Part shown: one piece after another, positions 24,201 through 39,200 of the stretch
Layout: every line of letters begins with the position of its first letter
Position numbering within the stretch: position 1 is the first letter of the stretch
Assembly: GCA_024803745.1 (NCBI GenBank)
Contig: JANJXV010000030.1
Span: 2,127,001-2,191,000, forward strand
Reading direction: 5' to 3'
Origin: Megascapheus bottae
Taxonomy: Eukaryota; Chordata; Mammalia; Rodentia; Geomyidae
DNA: 64,000 bases
The notes under the pieces: generated by a model
The model's database searches: none
What the model saw: only the letters and a program-made list of their open reading frames with translations
What the model was told of the DNA's origin: nothing
Position numbers and translations under genes: made by a program

Positions 24201-27200
24201 GAGGATCACCGTTCAAAGCCAGCCCGGGCACAAAAGACCATGAGACACTTATCTCCAATTAACGACCAGAAAACTGGAAGTGGCGCTGTGGCTCAAGTGG
24301 TAGAGCAACAGCGTTGAGCTGAAGAGCCCAGGGACAGCACTAAGGTTCAGAGTTCAAGCCCTATGACCACCACCACCACCACCACCACCAAAAAGTGCTT
24401 CAGCTGGGTGCTGGTGGCCCACATCTGTCATCCTAGCTCCTCAGAAGGCTGAGAATCATGGTTTGAAGCCGGCTGGGGCAACCAAGTCCAAGAAAGTCTT
24501 ATCTCCAATTCACCACCAAAAAAACCCAGAGCTGTGGCTCAAAGAATACTAGCCTTGAGCAAAAGCTCAGGGACAGAGCCCAGGCCCTCTGTAATAACTT
24601 GGGAGGTGGAGACAGGAGGATTGCATTTCTAGGTCGGCCTGCAAGGAAAAGGCCAGAGGCTACAGGAAAAGAATAAAATCAAAATGACTGGGTATGAGGC
24701 TCAAGTCCTGGCCAACAGTATTTAAAAAAAAAAAGCCCAAAGTAAAAAAGACTGGGCTGTAAAGTCCAGCAACGCATCAGCAGCAATGCGGCTGTGCCAA
24801 CGGCAGCGTGCCTGGTGAAGATGCCCTCCTGACCACGGCCTCCACCCCGGAGACAGGCTAGAGGCCCGGAACGGCGGGGAGTACCTGCATGAACAGCTTC
24901 ATCAGCACTCTGAAATGAAGAGCCTCGGCCCCCTGGAGGATCAGCTCAAAGAGCCCCACCAGCAGGTGCAGGTAGTGCCGCCCGTCCTCGTCCAGCTGCT
25001 CAGGGTTCCACCACGTGGCACCTGCGGGACACGTAAGGAGCAACCACGCAGGAACCATCAGCGCCGTACAGTGACGCCTCGCGCAAGTCACGAGGTCCAC
25101 GTTCAGAGAGCACAGCGGCAGAGTCACGACTGGCACCTTACCTTTGGGGAAGGACTGCGGAGCCTTCACGGCAAAAATGAACACTTTCAGGGAAAAGACG
25201 AGCAGAACCGAGTCCTCCACGGCGATGTTGCGCGCGCTGCCGAGCTGCTCCACATAATGGGCCCACAGCTCCTCTGGCAAGGCTCTGTCTAACATCAGCT
25301 CCAGGTGCCACTCCGGGGGGATTTCCTGCAATGGTAAGGACACGGTGCGGAAAGGGCCCAGGAGCCCAGGTCTGTGGACGGACCCCATGGCACTAAGCAA
25401 GCTGAGCCAAGAAAAGGATGTTTATATGAAGGGGGTCTGGCTGCCCTGTTCACAATTAGAATCACGGAGAAAGTTAAAAATGGTTTCATTTTCTGTATGT
25501 GTCACCTGAAAACACTATCCCAAAAAACAAACTATCCGTATGAATTCTGGCAAATAAAAGGTAGGACTAGGCGGGTGCCAATGGCTCATGCCTACAACCC
25601 CATCTCTCCAGGAGGCTCCCGAGACCCAGAGGATCAGTCCAAGCTAGCCTGGGCAGGAAAAGGTCACTAGATTGGGGCCGGCAGTGTGGCCTAGTGGTAG
25701 AGTGCTTGCCTAGCATGCATGAAGACCCGGGTTCCATTCCTTGGTACCACATACATAGAAAAAAGCCAGAAGTGGTGCTGAGGCTCAAGTGGTAGAGCTC
25801 CAGCCTTGAGAAAACCCAAGGACAGTGCTCAGGCCCTGAGCTCAAGCCCAGGACTGGCAAAAAAACAAAAACAAAGAAAAAGTTCACTGGACTACCTCTC
25901 CACAATAACCAGCAAAAAGCTGTGCTGCTAAGGAGGCTTCTGACTAGGAAGTGGAGGCCCTTAGTTCAAACCCTAGAAAAATAAGTAGAAATAGTAACCG
26001 GCATTTTCCAAAACATAAATATATAGAAAAATTTTTTTCTTTTTTGGTCAGACATGGGACCTGACCTCTGGGCTCATTGTCCCTGAGCTCTTCAGCTCAA
26101 GGCTACCTCTCTACCCCTTGAGCCACACTGCCATGTCTGGTTTTCTGGTGGTTAATTAGAGATAAGTCTCATGGACTTTTGTGCCTGGGCTGGCTTTGAA
26201 CCTGGATCCTCAGATCTCAACCTCTCGAGTGGCTAGGATTACAGGTGTGAGCCACCGGTACCTGGCTAAGAGAACTTTTTTTTGGGGGGGGGGAGGTGAG
26301 TCATGGAGTTTGAACTCTGGGTCTGGGCGCTGTCCCTGAGCTCTTCAGCTTAAGGCTAATGCCCTATCCCAGGTCCTCAGCCTCACTTCCCATTTTCTAG
26401 GAATTAACTGGACGGAGATTAGAACATTTTTTCATTGTTGCTGGTTGTGTTTCCTGAGTAGCTATGATTATAGGCATGAGCCACTGCATCTGACAAAACA
26501 ACCCTCTATTTATTTTTTTTTTTTTCCTTTGGGCCAGTCTTGGGGCTTGATTCAGGGCCTGAGCACTGTCCTTGGGCTTCCTCAAGGCTAGCGCTCTACC
26601 ACTTGAGCCTCAGCACTATTTCTGGCTTTTCTATGTACGTGACACTGAGGAAATGCATGCTAGGCAAGCACTTTACCTCTAGACCAAACTTTCAGCCCCC
26701 AAGAAAACTGGTTAAAAAGAATTTCCTTCTCTCACTTCACATTTTTATTGCTAATCTAAAGGAACATGGTAAAATCACCAAAGAAAAATAATCAAAAGGT
26801 AGATTTATAAGAATGGCATTTGGAAGGGGTCTGATTTCCTCAATGTGTTGCTACAGCTAAAATAGGTCTTCAGAAAGAAATGAAAATAAAGCCATACAAA
26901 ATAACTGTTCTGCTTACACAGAACACAAACCCATCTGTACTGTCACCACCAAGAACATTTTACTTCAAGACAGAAGGCCTTTAACTCCCATTTTCTGCAT
27001 GGTAAACAGAAAATATTTCTCTTTTCTATTCTCCCTACTTTAACCCTATAGTACTAAAATGTTGCTAAAAGCTGGGAAGAAGGGAGGGAGGAAGAGAGGA
27101 AGGGAAAGAAGGACTTGATATGAAGAACTCATCTAGGGTTGGTGGCATAGCTCAAGTGTTAAAGCACCTGAGTTCAAACCCAGTATCTGCTCCCCCAAAA

Positions 27201-30200
27201 CTCACTCTTCTCAAGTTTACATAATTTTAGCTAATAGTTGCTATAAGAACTTAAATTATAACAATCTTGTTAAACTCACAATGAGTATTAAGCACAATAT
27301 AGACAAGTGAAACACATCCCTTCCCAATACTGGCACAGACAACACTAGCTGGGCTGGAGCGATCCCTACCCAATAGATGATTCCTTTAGAGATATACAGT
27401 ATCAAATTTAAATAAATAATACAACGTTCTGTTCAAGTACTAACAGGTGAAGTGAACGTCCCGCCTTCAGGGGCAGGTAGGTATGACCTGGACAATGAAT
27501 GACCCAAAGAAGATACACAGGGAAGGCTCAACCGTCAGCTCGAAAGCCGCCGGGCAGCCTTGAAATTCTACAATTCCACCGCACTGGGTGCAGACTGAGT
27601 GCCCCAGCTCCGCCGGCGCTCTGGGGCTGGGGTTCATGTCCAGGCAGTACTGTAGGCCACTCCACTCCGCGCTCCTTACCACAGCAGTAATGATGCTCTC
27701 CAACTTCTTGATCCTCTTCTGCAACAAGCCAAAGACTCTTATTGCAAAGGGAAAGTGAGTTTCTTTGAAAAACGAGCAGCAGGAGACCAGCACAGACATG
27801 ATCACGTGGAAGGCCACCTTCTGCTTCCCAGTGACAGACTCCCTGTCAGCAGCACTTATCAATTCCTCCACCTTGAAAACAAACACACTCCTTCACTGGT
27901 GGCTCCTGACTTTTTGCAGTCGCCAACAGATTAGTGCATTTAAATCACATACATAACATATTTAATACGGTTTACCGCTTATTTGGGAAAGTAAGAGAAT
28001 GCCACTGATCAAGATGCGTCTCATAAACTGAGATGCTGAATTGAAATGCTTGTATAATTCAAAGATACATTAAAATAAGTTCTTTTTTGTTGTTGTTGTT
28101 GGTTGTGAGACCTGAACTCTGGGCCTCGGCACTGTCCTTGAGGCTGTTCAGCTCAAGGCTACCACCCTACCACTGGAGCCACAGCGCCATTTCTGGTTTT
28201 CTGATGGTTAGCTGGGGTAAGAGTCTCACGGGCTTTCATGCCTGGGCTCACTTTGAATCTCAGTCCTCAGGTCTCAGCCTCCTGAGTTGCTAGGACTATA
28301 GGCCTGAGCCACCGGTGCCTGGCTCACTTCTGGTTTTCTGATGGTTAACTGGAGATGAGAGTCTCAGGGACTTTTCTGCCCTGGCTGGCTTTGAACTGTG
28401 ATATTTAGATCTCAGCCACTTGAGTAACAGGATTACAGTTATGAGCCACTGGCATTCATCTCAGCTCAAGTTTCTCCTTGTTTTAGATTACACTTCACTA
28501 CTTTAGCAACAACAAAAACCATGTTCATACTTTACACAAGAGGAAGATATGAGGATAAAATACATCAGTCTCACTAAAGAACCACAATGAAAAAATATTT
28601 AGGGCTTTAGACATTCTGCAGCCTATACTAAACATGGTTAAAGAAGACACCACATTTTAAGTATGTAAAAAGCAACTGAGGAAACAGAAGACTGGTGGAA
28701 GTGAAGCTCTGGGGGCAGGCTGGCCAGGGAGTGAGCAGCTAGGATAGCACACATACCATTTTCAACATCAAGGAACGATCGCCAGAGTTTATATTGCAAG
28801 CCAACAACCAAATCAGCTTCTGATTTGCTACTCCAATCCGATTTCCTGGCTTTGTGATTTTAATCACGTTTTCAAGAGCTGTAAGAAATTTTGAACAGAG
28901 AGCGGCCTTATATTACTAACAATCACAAAAGTGACCACATAAAGTGTGAGGTAGATGACAATTTTACTGTTTCTCTTCAAAGGTTTATAATTTTTCTTTT
29001 TATCTATCTCTGACTTTGTGAATCGGCTTCTTTTTCATAGTATACCTTTTATCTTAGCAAAACTTAAGAACCTTGCTGGTATGGAATCTGGTATATAATA
29101 AACACAATTTCAAGTAGCCAAGATGACTCAATTTTACCTGTGCTTCTTTTTTCAAGTGCTGATTTCTTACCTTCTTTCCACCCTTTTAGTAAAGGGTGCA
29201 GAGAGCAAATTCCTGATTTGGACAAATGCACAGCAATTTTCATCTCAGCGGAGGCCAGGTCCTCGTCAGTAATGACGATGAACGGCAGCAAACGCACTGC
29301 CACCTGATCAGCGAGCTCCTGGTTCTCGCTCAGTATCTCTTTTCTAATCAATATGTCTGCTGCTATCTCAAGAACCCTGTACCTAAAAGACACATACACA
29401 TTTGGTTGAGAGACACATTAGAGACACTCTGAATCTGAGTTGGGAAGAATAACATAAAGATGAAAACCCACTTAAAATCCAGACCAATCCCAGTCACCCA
29501 GAACAACAGCTTGGTCCTGTCTTTTCTTTCTTTTCCTAAGAGCTCACTAGGTTGACTGCAGTGTAAGACACAACACATGGGGTACCTCAAGTCGTGCAAT
29601 GGGGCTGATCTGACAGATACCCTGTGCTCTAAGATGCTTTGTTCTTTTTCCTTGCAAAAAAGTTAAGTGCAAAAATGAAATAACCTCTTCAAACACTACA
29701 GAAGGTATCAAGTACCTTTGCACTTGTTGTCTGGCATATTTCCATTTTTTTAGCTGTAATAATTATCCCAAGTAAATACACTTTCCCCATGCTATACCTC
29801 CCAATTTAGTATTTTATCTGAGATTACATATGTCTGCATTTCATTTTAAAAGTCCAAGCATAGAAATTAGCATGTGAACACATGTAAGCTCAAACTAAAT
29901 AGTTTTCAAAAGAGTACGACAGTATATCTGACCTACTGGATCATATATGACCCAATAGTTACAAAATTCAATTATTAATTAAAAGAGAAAAGAAATCAAA
30001 CATGAACTTGACTGGAACTCCACTGACTCAGAAGAGTAAGAGGAGATGAGAAGAGGAATGCACATACATACCATCTGCTATTCTTAGAGAGTTCTGCCCT
30101 TTGAAAGACACTCAGAAGATGTGACACAGTCTCTTCTGCATTGAAGTGCTGTTGAAAAATCTAGAGGAAAAATAAGTCATGAGTAAATATTTACTTGCCT

Positions 30201-33200
30201 CATATTCATATGGTGTTTCTCAATGAATTCGACAAAGCAATTATAAAGAATTCCCCCAAGAATCCCAATGAAGTTTATGAGATCATTTTTTCAAAAGCGC
30301 CCCTCATGACAGAATTCTCTGAAGTCCAGGATATTTCTACCAATGAAAATCTCTTAAAAGCAATGCTATTTTTTATTTTTTTAAAGAACTTCCTTACATA
30401 CCAAATTGTATACTCGAATCACTTGTTTGTTTTTAACCCTAAATTGTTCTCAAGGAACTAATTTCTAGTAAAATAATTTCTGAATATATTCTTGCCTTGA
30501 GCAGAGCATTATGAGAAGGATAAGAAGATGTTTATAAGTGAAATATCCATGTCCATGAACAACAAATTCACTTACCTGGAAAGCACCTAAAGCTGATAAA
30601 ACAACATCTACATTGTCATCACGGAGGCGGGCCAGGACAGCGTCTTTAATGAAAGACTCATCAATGCCTTCCTGAGCAACAGAAAAACAAGTTGCTTCAG
30701 CTGTGGTTACAGACCTGCCACTCAGGCTAGAAAGGTAGCAAGTCTTGTGAATGGCTTGCCAAAACACTGGTAAAGAAACATGGATCCTGTCCTGATGTCC
30801 GTAATAGGCCTTCTAAAATTGATAATTACTTGGTACAAACTTCTGTCCATTTTGCTAAAAGAGAGTGCCCAGATACTCAAGTGCACAGGCTGGACCCAAC
30901 CTCTGGCAAGTTCCTTCAATCTTTTTGGGCCTTGCTGTGCTCAGATATAAGGCAGTGCAAGGCAAACACTGAAATTCTTCCTCACAGGCTGGCAGAGGCC
31001 TGAAAACTGTACCAGTGCTTAGCGCAATGCAGTACATGTATCACACAGACTCAACTGGCAAGCTAGGCGTGGCTCATGTAGCTTGTTACAGGAAAATGCA
31101 CTCACTGCACAGCCAGTCCACTAGAAATATTTGCCTCAAGGCAAATATTTAAAAACTTTATAAACCAGTACAGTTTAGCTTATCTCTATAATTATACAAT
31201 GTGAATTTCTTGGTGGTAACTTTCTCTCTCTTTTTTACATTGTGAGTCCTAGAGCTTGAACTCAGGGCCTGAGCACTGTCCTTGAGCTTTTTCAAGGCTA
31301 GAACTCTACCACTTGAGCCACAGCACCACTTCTAGCTTTTTCTACGTATGTGGAACCAAGGAATCGAACCCAGGTCTTTGTGCATGCTAGACAAGCACTC
31401 TACCACTAGGCCAAACTCCCGGCCAAACTTTCTCTTTTTTTTTGGTCCATCCTGGGGCTTAAACTCGGGGCCTGGGCACTATTCCTGAGTTGGTTTTTGT
31501 TGTTGTTGTTTTTTTTTAAAACTCAAAACTAGTGCTCTACCACTTTGAGCCACAGCTCCTCTTCCAGTTTTCTGGTGGTTAGCTGGAGAGTTTCACAGAC
31601 TTTCCTGCCCAGGTTGGCTTCGAACCATGATCCTCAGAGCTCAGCCTCCTAACTAGGATGACGAGCGAGAACCACTGGTGCCTGGTGTTAACTAACTTAT
31701 TTTGGAATTCCACTGTTCATCCTAAGGGAAAAAAGCCCAAATGACAGATGACTGACACAAACCTTTGATGTTTTCACGATATTTTTCAGATGATTAACAG
31801 CTAGGAGTCTCACGGGAGCAAGTGGATGACAGAGACTGAGCATCAATGACGTATCAGAATCTGCCAAAATCTGCAGGTTCAACATGATTACCAATGATTT
31901 CACTTGACCATGAGTAATTAGAGAAAACATCCCAGACTGCCCAACCAAAATCTGAAGGAATCACCTTAGGAGCCGCACACACAGAGATACACTGTGAATG
32001 GAGCAGCTCCAGTATTTGTAGGTGTACACTCCACAGGGCATGTTACACTTTTTACCAATATCTAGTCCCAAGTGAAAAGTTTCTGAATTAGCACCTCATT
32101 GAAGCCCGAATGCAACTCAGTAAATAATATAGCAGAGGGACGAATTAACAACCATTAGGTTCATTCATTAAATCAGACTAACAAGGGAGTCAGTCTACCC
32201 AAAAACATGAGACTTGACAATGCAACTTGGCTGAGGATGAAAGACCAGTTACAACTAATCATGGCAACTTCTGAATAAAGGTCTAACTTCTAGGACATTG
32301 ACTTAGTGCTGAATCACCAGATGATTTCAGAAATTTACTCATGCTCATCATGTGTTCTAATCAAAGGCTGGACGTGTCCCATGTGGTGAAGCGTCGTGCA
32401 GGCCTCAGAGGCTGTGCTGTGACCATTGGTCAACAGCACACAGGACATCTCACGATACTCCTGATGCACACACTGTGTTCACGCTATTTCAAACCAGGAT
32501 CTTCACACATTTCCCATGTTTTGTCCCTGTTTTCGGAGGAAAACATACCTGATACTTCCCTCCACTTGTAGAAAGAGAAATGAATTGGTGAAAAAGCTCC
32601 TGTTTTTTCAGACCTGTAATTTCTTTTAGATGGTTCTCTAATACAGCATCTAATGTTCGTGGGTACCTGGGAGGAAATTAAGAGTTCACTCAGTATGCTT
32701 AATAAAGCTATTAACCATACATACTCACCTCCCCTGACACGTATAACCCCCCACATGACACTTATATGACGAGAGACACAAATGACATTGGTCAAGTGTG
32801 TTATTATAATTTCTAAGAACAAAATTGTCTTCTTACAAACTACTATACACCCCACAGAATCCATACAATCACTACTGCTTCAGATATATCTAATTCCTGT
32901 ATTTGTCCCTTGATGAAAAGGACAGCTGCTAAATATAGTTGTAACCTGCAAACCATCCTTAACAGAATAAGAGGCACAGAGGCACATGTGCACGCACCCC
33001 GCCACCCCCCGCAACTTACTTGCTTTCTAAGAGTCTGACAAGTGGAAGAAACTGTTCATTTAGCAGAGATATTTTATGAGGATCGATCTCTTCCTGTGAA
33101 CAATATGAAATATACTCTTCAAAAAGAAGACTGAAAAAGAAAGCAGAAGCGTCAGGAAATGTGAGTTCCTATTCACTGAGTAGGTACTTTACAAGTACTT

Positions 33201-36200
33201 CTAATTATTACACCACTGTGAGGCTGAAGTTAAACGTTTTCTTTTTTCTTCCCCCACCCCCATGTGGGCCTTGAACTCGGCCTGAGGGTTGTCCCTGAGC
33301 GCTTCAACTCAAGGCTATTATCGCCCTACCCACCGCCGGGCCTGGGCACTGTCCCTGAGCTCTTCAGCTCAAGGCTACCACCCTACCCCTTGGGCCACAG
33401 CCCTACTTCCAGTTTTCTAGTGGTTAATTGGAGATGAGTCTTACAGTCTTTGGTGACGGGGCTGGCTTTGAACCAAGATCCTCAGATTTCAGCCTCCAGA
33501 GTAGTTAGGATTACAGGTGTGAGCCATCATACCTGGCTTGAGCTTTTTTTTTTTTGCTTATGGCTAGCACTCTACTTCTTAAGTAATAGCTCTACCCCCC
33601 CCCCTCCTCCCAACCTCTCTTTTTGGTGGTTAACTGGAGTTAAGAGTCTCATGAACTTTCCTCCCAGAAATGACTTCAAATTTCAATTCTCAGATCTCAG
33701 CCTCCTGAGAAATCATGATTACAGGTATGAGCCTCGGGTGCTGGTTATACCTCTTACTTCACTAAAACTATGCCATAAGATTTCTTTTAATTTATCCAGT
33801 TTGCCTGGTCTCTACACCGAGAAAAAGCAGAATAGTGCAGTACATCCAACCCTATTCTGAGTCCCAAGTCTTGGTACATAGAATCCCACTTAATCCTCAG
33901 ACTAACTATGAGAGAGGGGAATGTACACTGCCCAACTCAGGAAGGCCCTGTCCAACCTCACACAATGGCAAAAGCAGACGAAGGAAGTCTAGCCTCCAGA
34001 GCTTACTTCTTTACTAGGAGCAGGCGCCCAGCCCATGCCTGACTACAATGCCTGCGTTCAACTCGTTTTACCAAGCTGTCCTTTTAACTAGGAAAGGAAA
34101 AAAATGGCACTAAAGTAGTATCTTTTCAGAACAAGAAGATCACATTTACCCTGTGCCTTCCTTCACTATTAGGGCCTTAACTGCCACTTACTGATATAAA
34201 GTGTGATACAGGCTTTAGGGCTGGTGACTGTTTCTATGAAACAGGATCCGGCTACACTGCTCTCACATTCATCTTCAACTTCCGACATTATGCAGCCCCA
34301 GGCTGGCTTCAAACTCTGCCTCCCGAGGGCTGAAATGATCAGTGCAATGCCAGTGGGCCCATTTACCAACAAAAAACTTTTCATAGCCACAAATTGTATT
34401 TGATAATAGCCTAAAGTCAGCTGAGCCATTACTTTTCCATTTTCTTCAGTAAAAATTATTTTACTTTTTATGCTGGCACAATTACTAAACACCCATATTT
34501 AATAACATGCTATAAAGCAACACATACAGTAAAAAAGGAAACTAGAAAACTAGTCAACTTGAAATGCATACCAAACCACAAAGAATGTTAAAAATAATAG
34601 CTTACTTAGTCAACAAATGGTCTAAGTTGTTCCCCAGTGACAGTTTTGTAAGTATGTCTTCTAAGAGTCTCTTGTAGACTTGACCATCTAGCTCTTCAGT
34701 TTTTTCTCCTTAATATAAAACAAATTAAACTTGAGCCAGGGAAAACTTTTGTGCATATTCACATTACTACAATAGTTACCTTTCTATAAACAATGTAAAA
34801 ACATATACATTGATTCTTAGCTTGTTATCTATTTTCTCAAGTGGTAGAGCTCTAGCCTTGAGAAAAGTCCAAGGACAGTCCTCAGTCCCTAAGTTCAGTT
34901 CCCATGACTGGCAAAAAAAAAAAAGTCTCATGGATCTTTTTAGTGCCTGAGCTGGCTTTGAACCGTGATCTTTAGATCTCAGCCTTTTGAGTAGCTAGGA
35001 TTATAGGCGGAAGCCACTGCACCTGGCTCTTCTCACCTATTTTCAAAGGCATGTTTTACTTATCTTTTCATTTATACTTCTCAAAGCATTGAAAGCATTC
35101 TCAAAGCATTATTCTCATTCTTATTTTACCTAAAATTCTGTGTTTTAAGAAGTACTATCATAATGTTTATAACTAATAATAGAACTTGTTAAGTATAGAA
35201 ATTACATAGCTATTCCCTAAGTCACATGAACCCTAGATCCCACTCAATCCTGAGAATGACTCGAGGTCTCCTTACTGAACCAAAGTTCCCATCCTTATTC
35301 TAATTTACTATAAACACATGAATCTGACGGTATTCAGGCCTACAGAGCCTGACACTTCACTTGTTACCAGGGCAATCGAAAGGATACATTTTCATTCAGG
35401 CTAGACATTTTTTTTTTTTTTTTTTTTTTTGCCAGTCCTGGGCTTGAGCTCAGGGCCTGAGCACTGTCCTTGGACTTTCTCAAGGCTACAGCTCTACCAC
35501 TTGAGCCTCAGCACCACTTCCGGCTTTTTTCTATGTATGTGGTACCGAGGAATTGAACCCAAGTCTTCACGCATGCTAGGCAAGCACGTTAACCACTAGG
35601 CCAAACTCCCAGCCCCAGGCTAGACATTTTTTATCAAATGCACGTTTGTTTTTTGTTTCGTTTTGCTTTTGTTGGTTCCAACACAGTTTTCTGGTGGTTA
35701 ACTGGAGATAATAATAGTCTCATGGACTTTTTGTGTCTGGGCTGGCTTTGAGGCACAATCCTCAGGAATCTCAGCCTCCCAAGCAGCTAGGATTACAGGT
35801 ATAAGTCACTGGTGCCTGGATTGAAACGCAAGTTTTAAATCAAGGATTGGTTGTCCAAACCTTATTTTCCAACAGACTGATATCCATCCATCCATCCGAA
35901 GCAGGATGAGCCCAGGCTGGCCTCAAACTCGCAATCAATCCTCCTGTCTCTGCCTCCTGAGAGCTAGGATCACAGTCACCCACCTAGGTCTAGCCTTCCT
36001 AATGAATCTCAAGGATAGACTGTTTTGTGGTAGCTGGAAGACACACTATAAATGCATCCTTCAAGAAAGGTCTATACAGCAATATACTTTAATTTCACAG
36101 TTGTTTGACTTTTAAATGTAGAGATTACTTTAGATAAACAGAATTCTGAGAAATCACTCGGAATAACAGGATCTCTTTTCAAACAATGGGTTCTCCACTC

Positions 36201-39200
36201 CAATTATTTTTCAACAGGTCATACCAAAATACCAGATAGCAGACATTTCAAATAATTTCAAGTTAATAGCCAGACTGTGGCCTGGGCCCCAAGTGTACAA
36301 GGCACGCACCTGTAACCTGGTGGATGACCGAGATGACCAGATGGGGAAGCATATAGCGCAGAAGAGAGCTGATGTCATACATCTCAGAGATGTCCTGAAG
36401 CACTGAGATCAGGTTGGGAACACCGCACAAGTGAGGGAAAGGCCTTCGGAAGACACAAGCACACAGTGCCCACAAGTCAAACAAGGCACAAAAGCAGGAA
36501 AGGAGCCCGCCACTCGCATTCACCTCTGACTGGTCCTGTGTGCCCACTAAGTGGTCCGTACTTTTTCCCAAGGCTCTCAGGCTTCTGCCTCTGCAGGAGG
36601 ATTATCAAGCAACCTAATCCGTCTCTGAGCAAAGGAGGAGCACTGGTCAACGTTCTGATGATCTGGGAGGCCAGGGCATTAACAATGCTATCTTCCAGTG
36701 TCACTTTCACAGCAATTTGACAGATGATCATGTATGTGGCAGCTCTGTAATCCAGCAAAGATGACTTCAACCCCTAGATGTTTTTCAAGACACAAGGAAA
36801 ATGAGAAGGCATGGAGGTTATTTTCTTCACCTTCAAATGCTTATTGTACTATGACAAATCAGAAATGTCAACATCTATGACAAATGGTCACCCAGCCTTA
36901 ACTCTTCCACGATGCACATGGGAAACGGAAACATGAGTGATACTCCGCAAATATATGCAGATCTGATTTTCATGTATCAGTTAGAAAGTGAGACTCTAAT
37001 CTCCAATTAACTACCAGAAAACTGGAAGTGGCACTGTGGCTCAAGAGGTAGGGTGGTAGCCTTGAGCTGAAGAGCTAAGGGACAGCACCCAGGCCCCAGA
37101 GCTCAAGCCCCACAACCGACTAAATAAATAAATAAATAAATTTATTTCTAAACGGGTCGTATGTTAGGATGACTAAAACCTAATGCACATATTCAATCAG
37201 TCCTGTTTCAGAATCAGAAAACAAGTGCACTGGACAAGTCTCTAGAACATGGAGAGGGCTCTTCTGCACTTGTTCCCACATCTGACCAGAACAACAAGCT
37301 GACTAAGGACAGCAACCAGTGAACTGCAGAACTTCCACGGAATCTGGGAAGGTGCTGTTCATGGAAAAGAGGAAATTCTGAGAGGCAGAAGCCAGTGTAA
37401 GAACAATAGGTAGTTATACAACCTGGGCCAAATGAAGCTCTATGTTCTTTTTTGTGTGTGTGGATCATGGGGCTTGAACTTGGCCTGGGCACTGATCCCT
37501 GAGCTCTTCAGCTCAAGGCTACCGCCCTACCCCTGGACCTGGACATTGTCCCTGAGCTCTTCAGCTCCAGACTACAGCCCTACCTTTGAGCCAAGCCCCA
37601 CTTCCCATTTTCTATGGCTAATTGGAGACAAGAGTCTCAGGTTCTTTTGTGCCTGGGCTGGCTTTGAACCTTGATCCTCAGATCTCAGCCTCCTGAGTAG
37701 CTAGGATTACAGGCATGAGCCACTCCACTCGGCAAGCTCTGTGTTCTTTACGTGTCAAAAATGACCTCTTTAGGGGCCAGGAGTTTGGCCTGGTGGTAGA
37801 GTGCTTGCCTAGCATGCACGAAGACCCAGGTTCAATCCCTCAGTCTCACATACATAGAAAAGAGCCAGAAATGGTGCTGTGGCTCAAGAGGTAGAGCTCT
37901 GACTTTGAGAAAGCCGAAGGACAGTGCTCAGGACTGGCAAAAAAAAAAAATGACCACTTTAAGTGTTTGTCTTGAGAAAGCTCAAGGTCAGTGCCCAGGC
38001 CCTGAGTTCAAGCCCAGAACTGGCAAACAAACAAAAAACCCAACAACAATAAAAAGAAATGACCACTGGGAGATGTGGGAAACAGTGTCAGAGGCACTGG
38101 ACAAGAGAAATTCTAATTACAGTATGAAAAAAATCCTATCTTTCAGAAATAAGCTGTCAAATTAAAAACATTTATTTGGGCCAGGAGTTTGGCCTAGTGA
38201 GTGCTTGCCTAGCATGCACGAAGACCTGGGTTTGATTCCTTAGTACCACATACATGGAAAAAGCCGAAGTGGTGGCGTGGCTCAAGTGGTAAAGTTATAA
38301 GCTCGAGTAAGCCCAAAGACAGTGTTCAAGCCCTGGGTTCAAGGCCCAGGACTGGCAAAACAACAACAATAACAACAACAACAACAAAAACATTTCTAAG
38401 CTAAATTCTCCAAAGAAAGCAAATTCCTCTCAATACAAAGTAAACTGCTAGTTGGATGCGCAGGACTGACCTTTTGGATATATGGAAACAGTTTGGCGAC
38501 AATGCTGTCTGATACATCCTCAGCAGCCAGGAGAGCCGACACGATGGTGGAGGCATAGAACGACAGGAGCACGCGCAGCTGAGCAGAGCTTCCTGGGTAT
38601 GCAGAGAAAGCCTGCACAGGGAACAACCAAGACAACGTAAGGCCTCTGCTAGAAAGTCTTCAAATTATTTTTTGCAAAGAGAAAGAAACAATCTTCCTGA
38701 CTGTTGAGAATAGACTGCACCTCCAAGAAAAGATGGATTTCTTAAATGCTGGTGGACCAAGGCTGCTGATCCTGCCACAGAAGGAATTCCTTGGGCTGGG
38801 GATGTAGCTTAGTGGTAGAGTACTTGCCCAGCATGCATGAAACCCTGGGTTCAATGCTTAGTACCACATAAGCAGAAATGGCTGGAAGTGGCACTTTGGC
38901 TCAGGTGGTAGAGAGCTAGCCTTGAGCAAAAGAAGCCCAGGGATAGTGCCTAGTCCTTGAGTTCAAGCCCCAGGACTGGCCAAAACAAACAGAAGAAATC
39001 CCTTTAGTATTCTACTCTCTCAGGGGAAAGACTCCAGTCTGTGTTCTTCATCCAGCATGGGTAATCATTTCAAGGGATCACATTCATGAAAAGATGCATG
39101 ACTCACCTTTACAGACTTGGTCACTAGACTACAAATCAAATCCATGAAGCCAAGGTCTTTGTAGCAATGGGTGACCAGAGTTCCTCGAGCCAGGGGCACT

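Noticed and set aside
36390..36443. Alternative acceptor for HEATR1 exon 8 at atctcag
   Set aside because: It would drop the [13 protein letters not shown] segment, which matches the protein family and joins in phase from cgaag.
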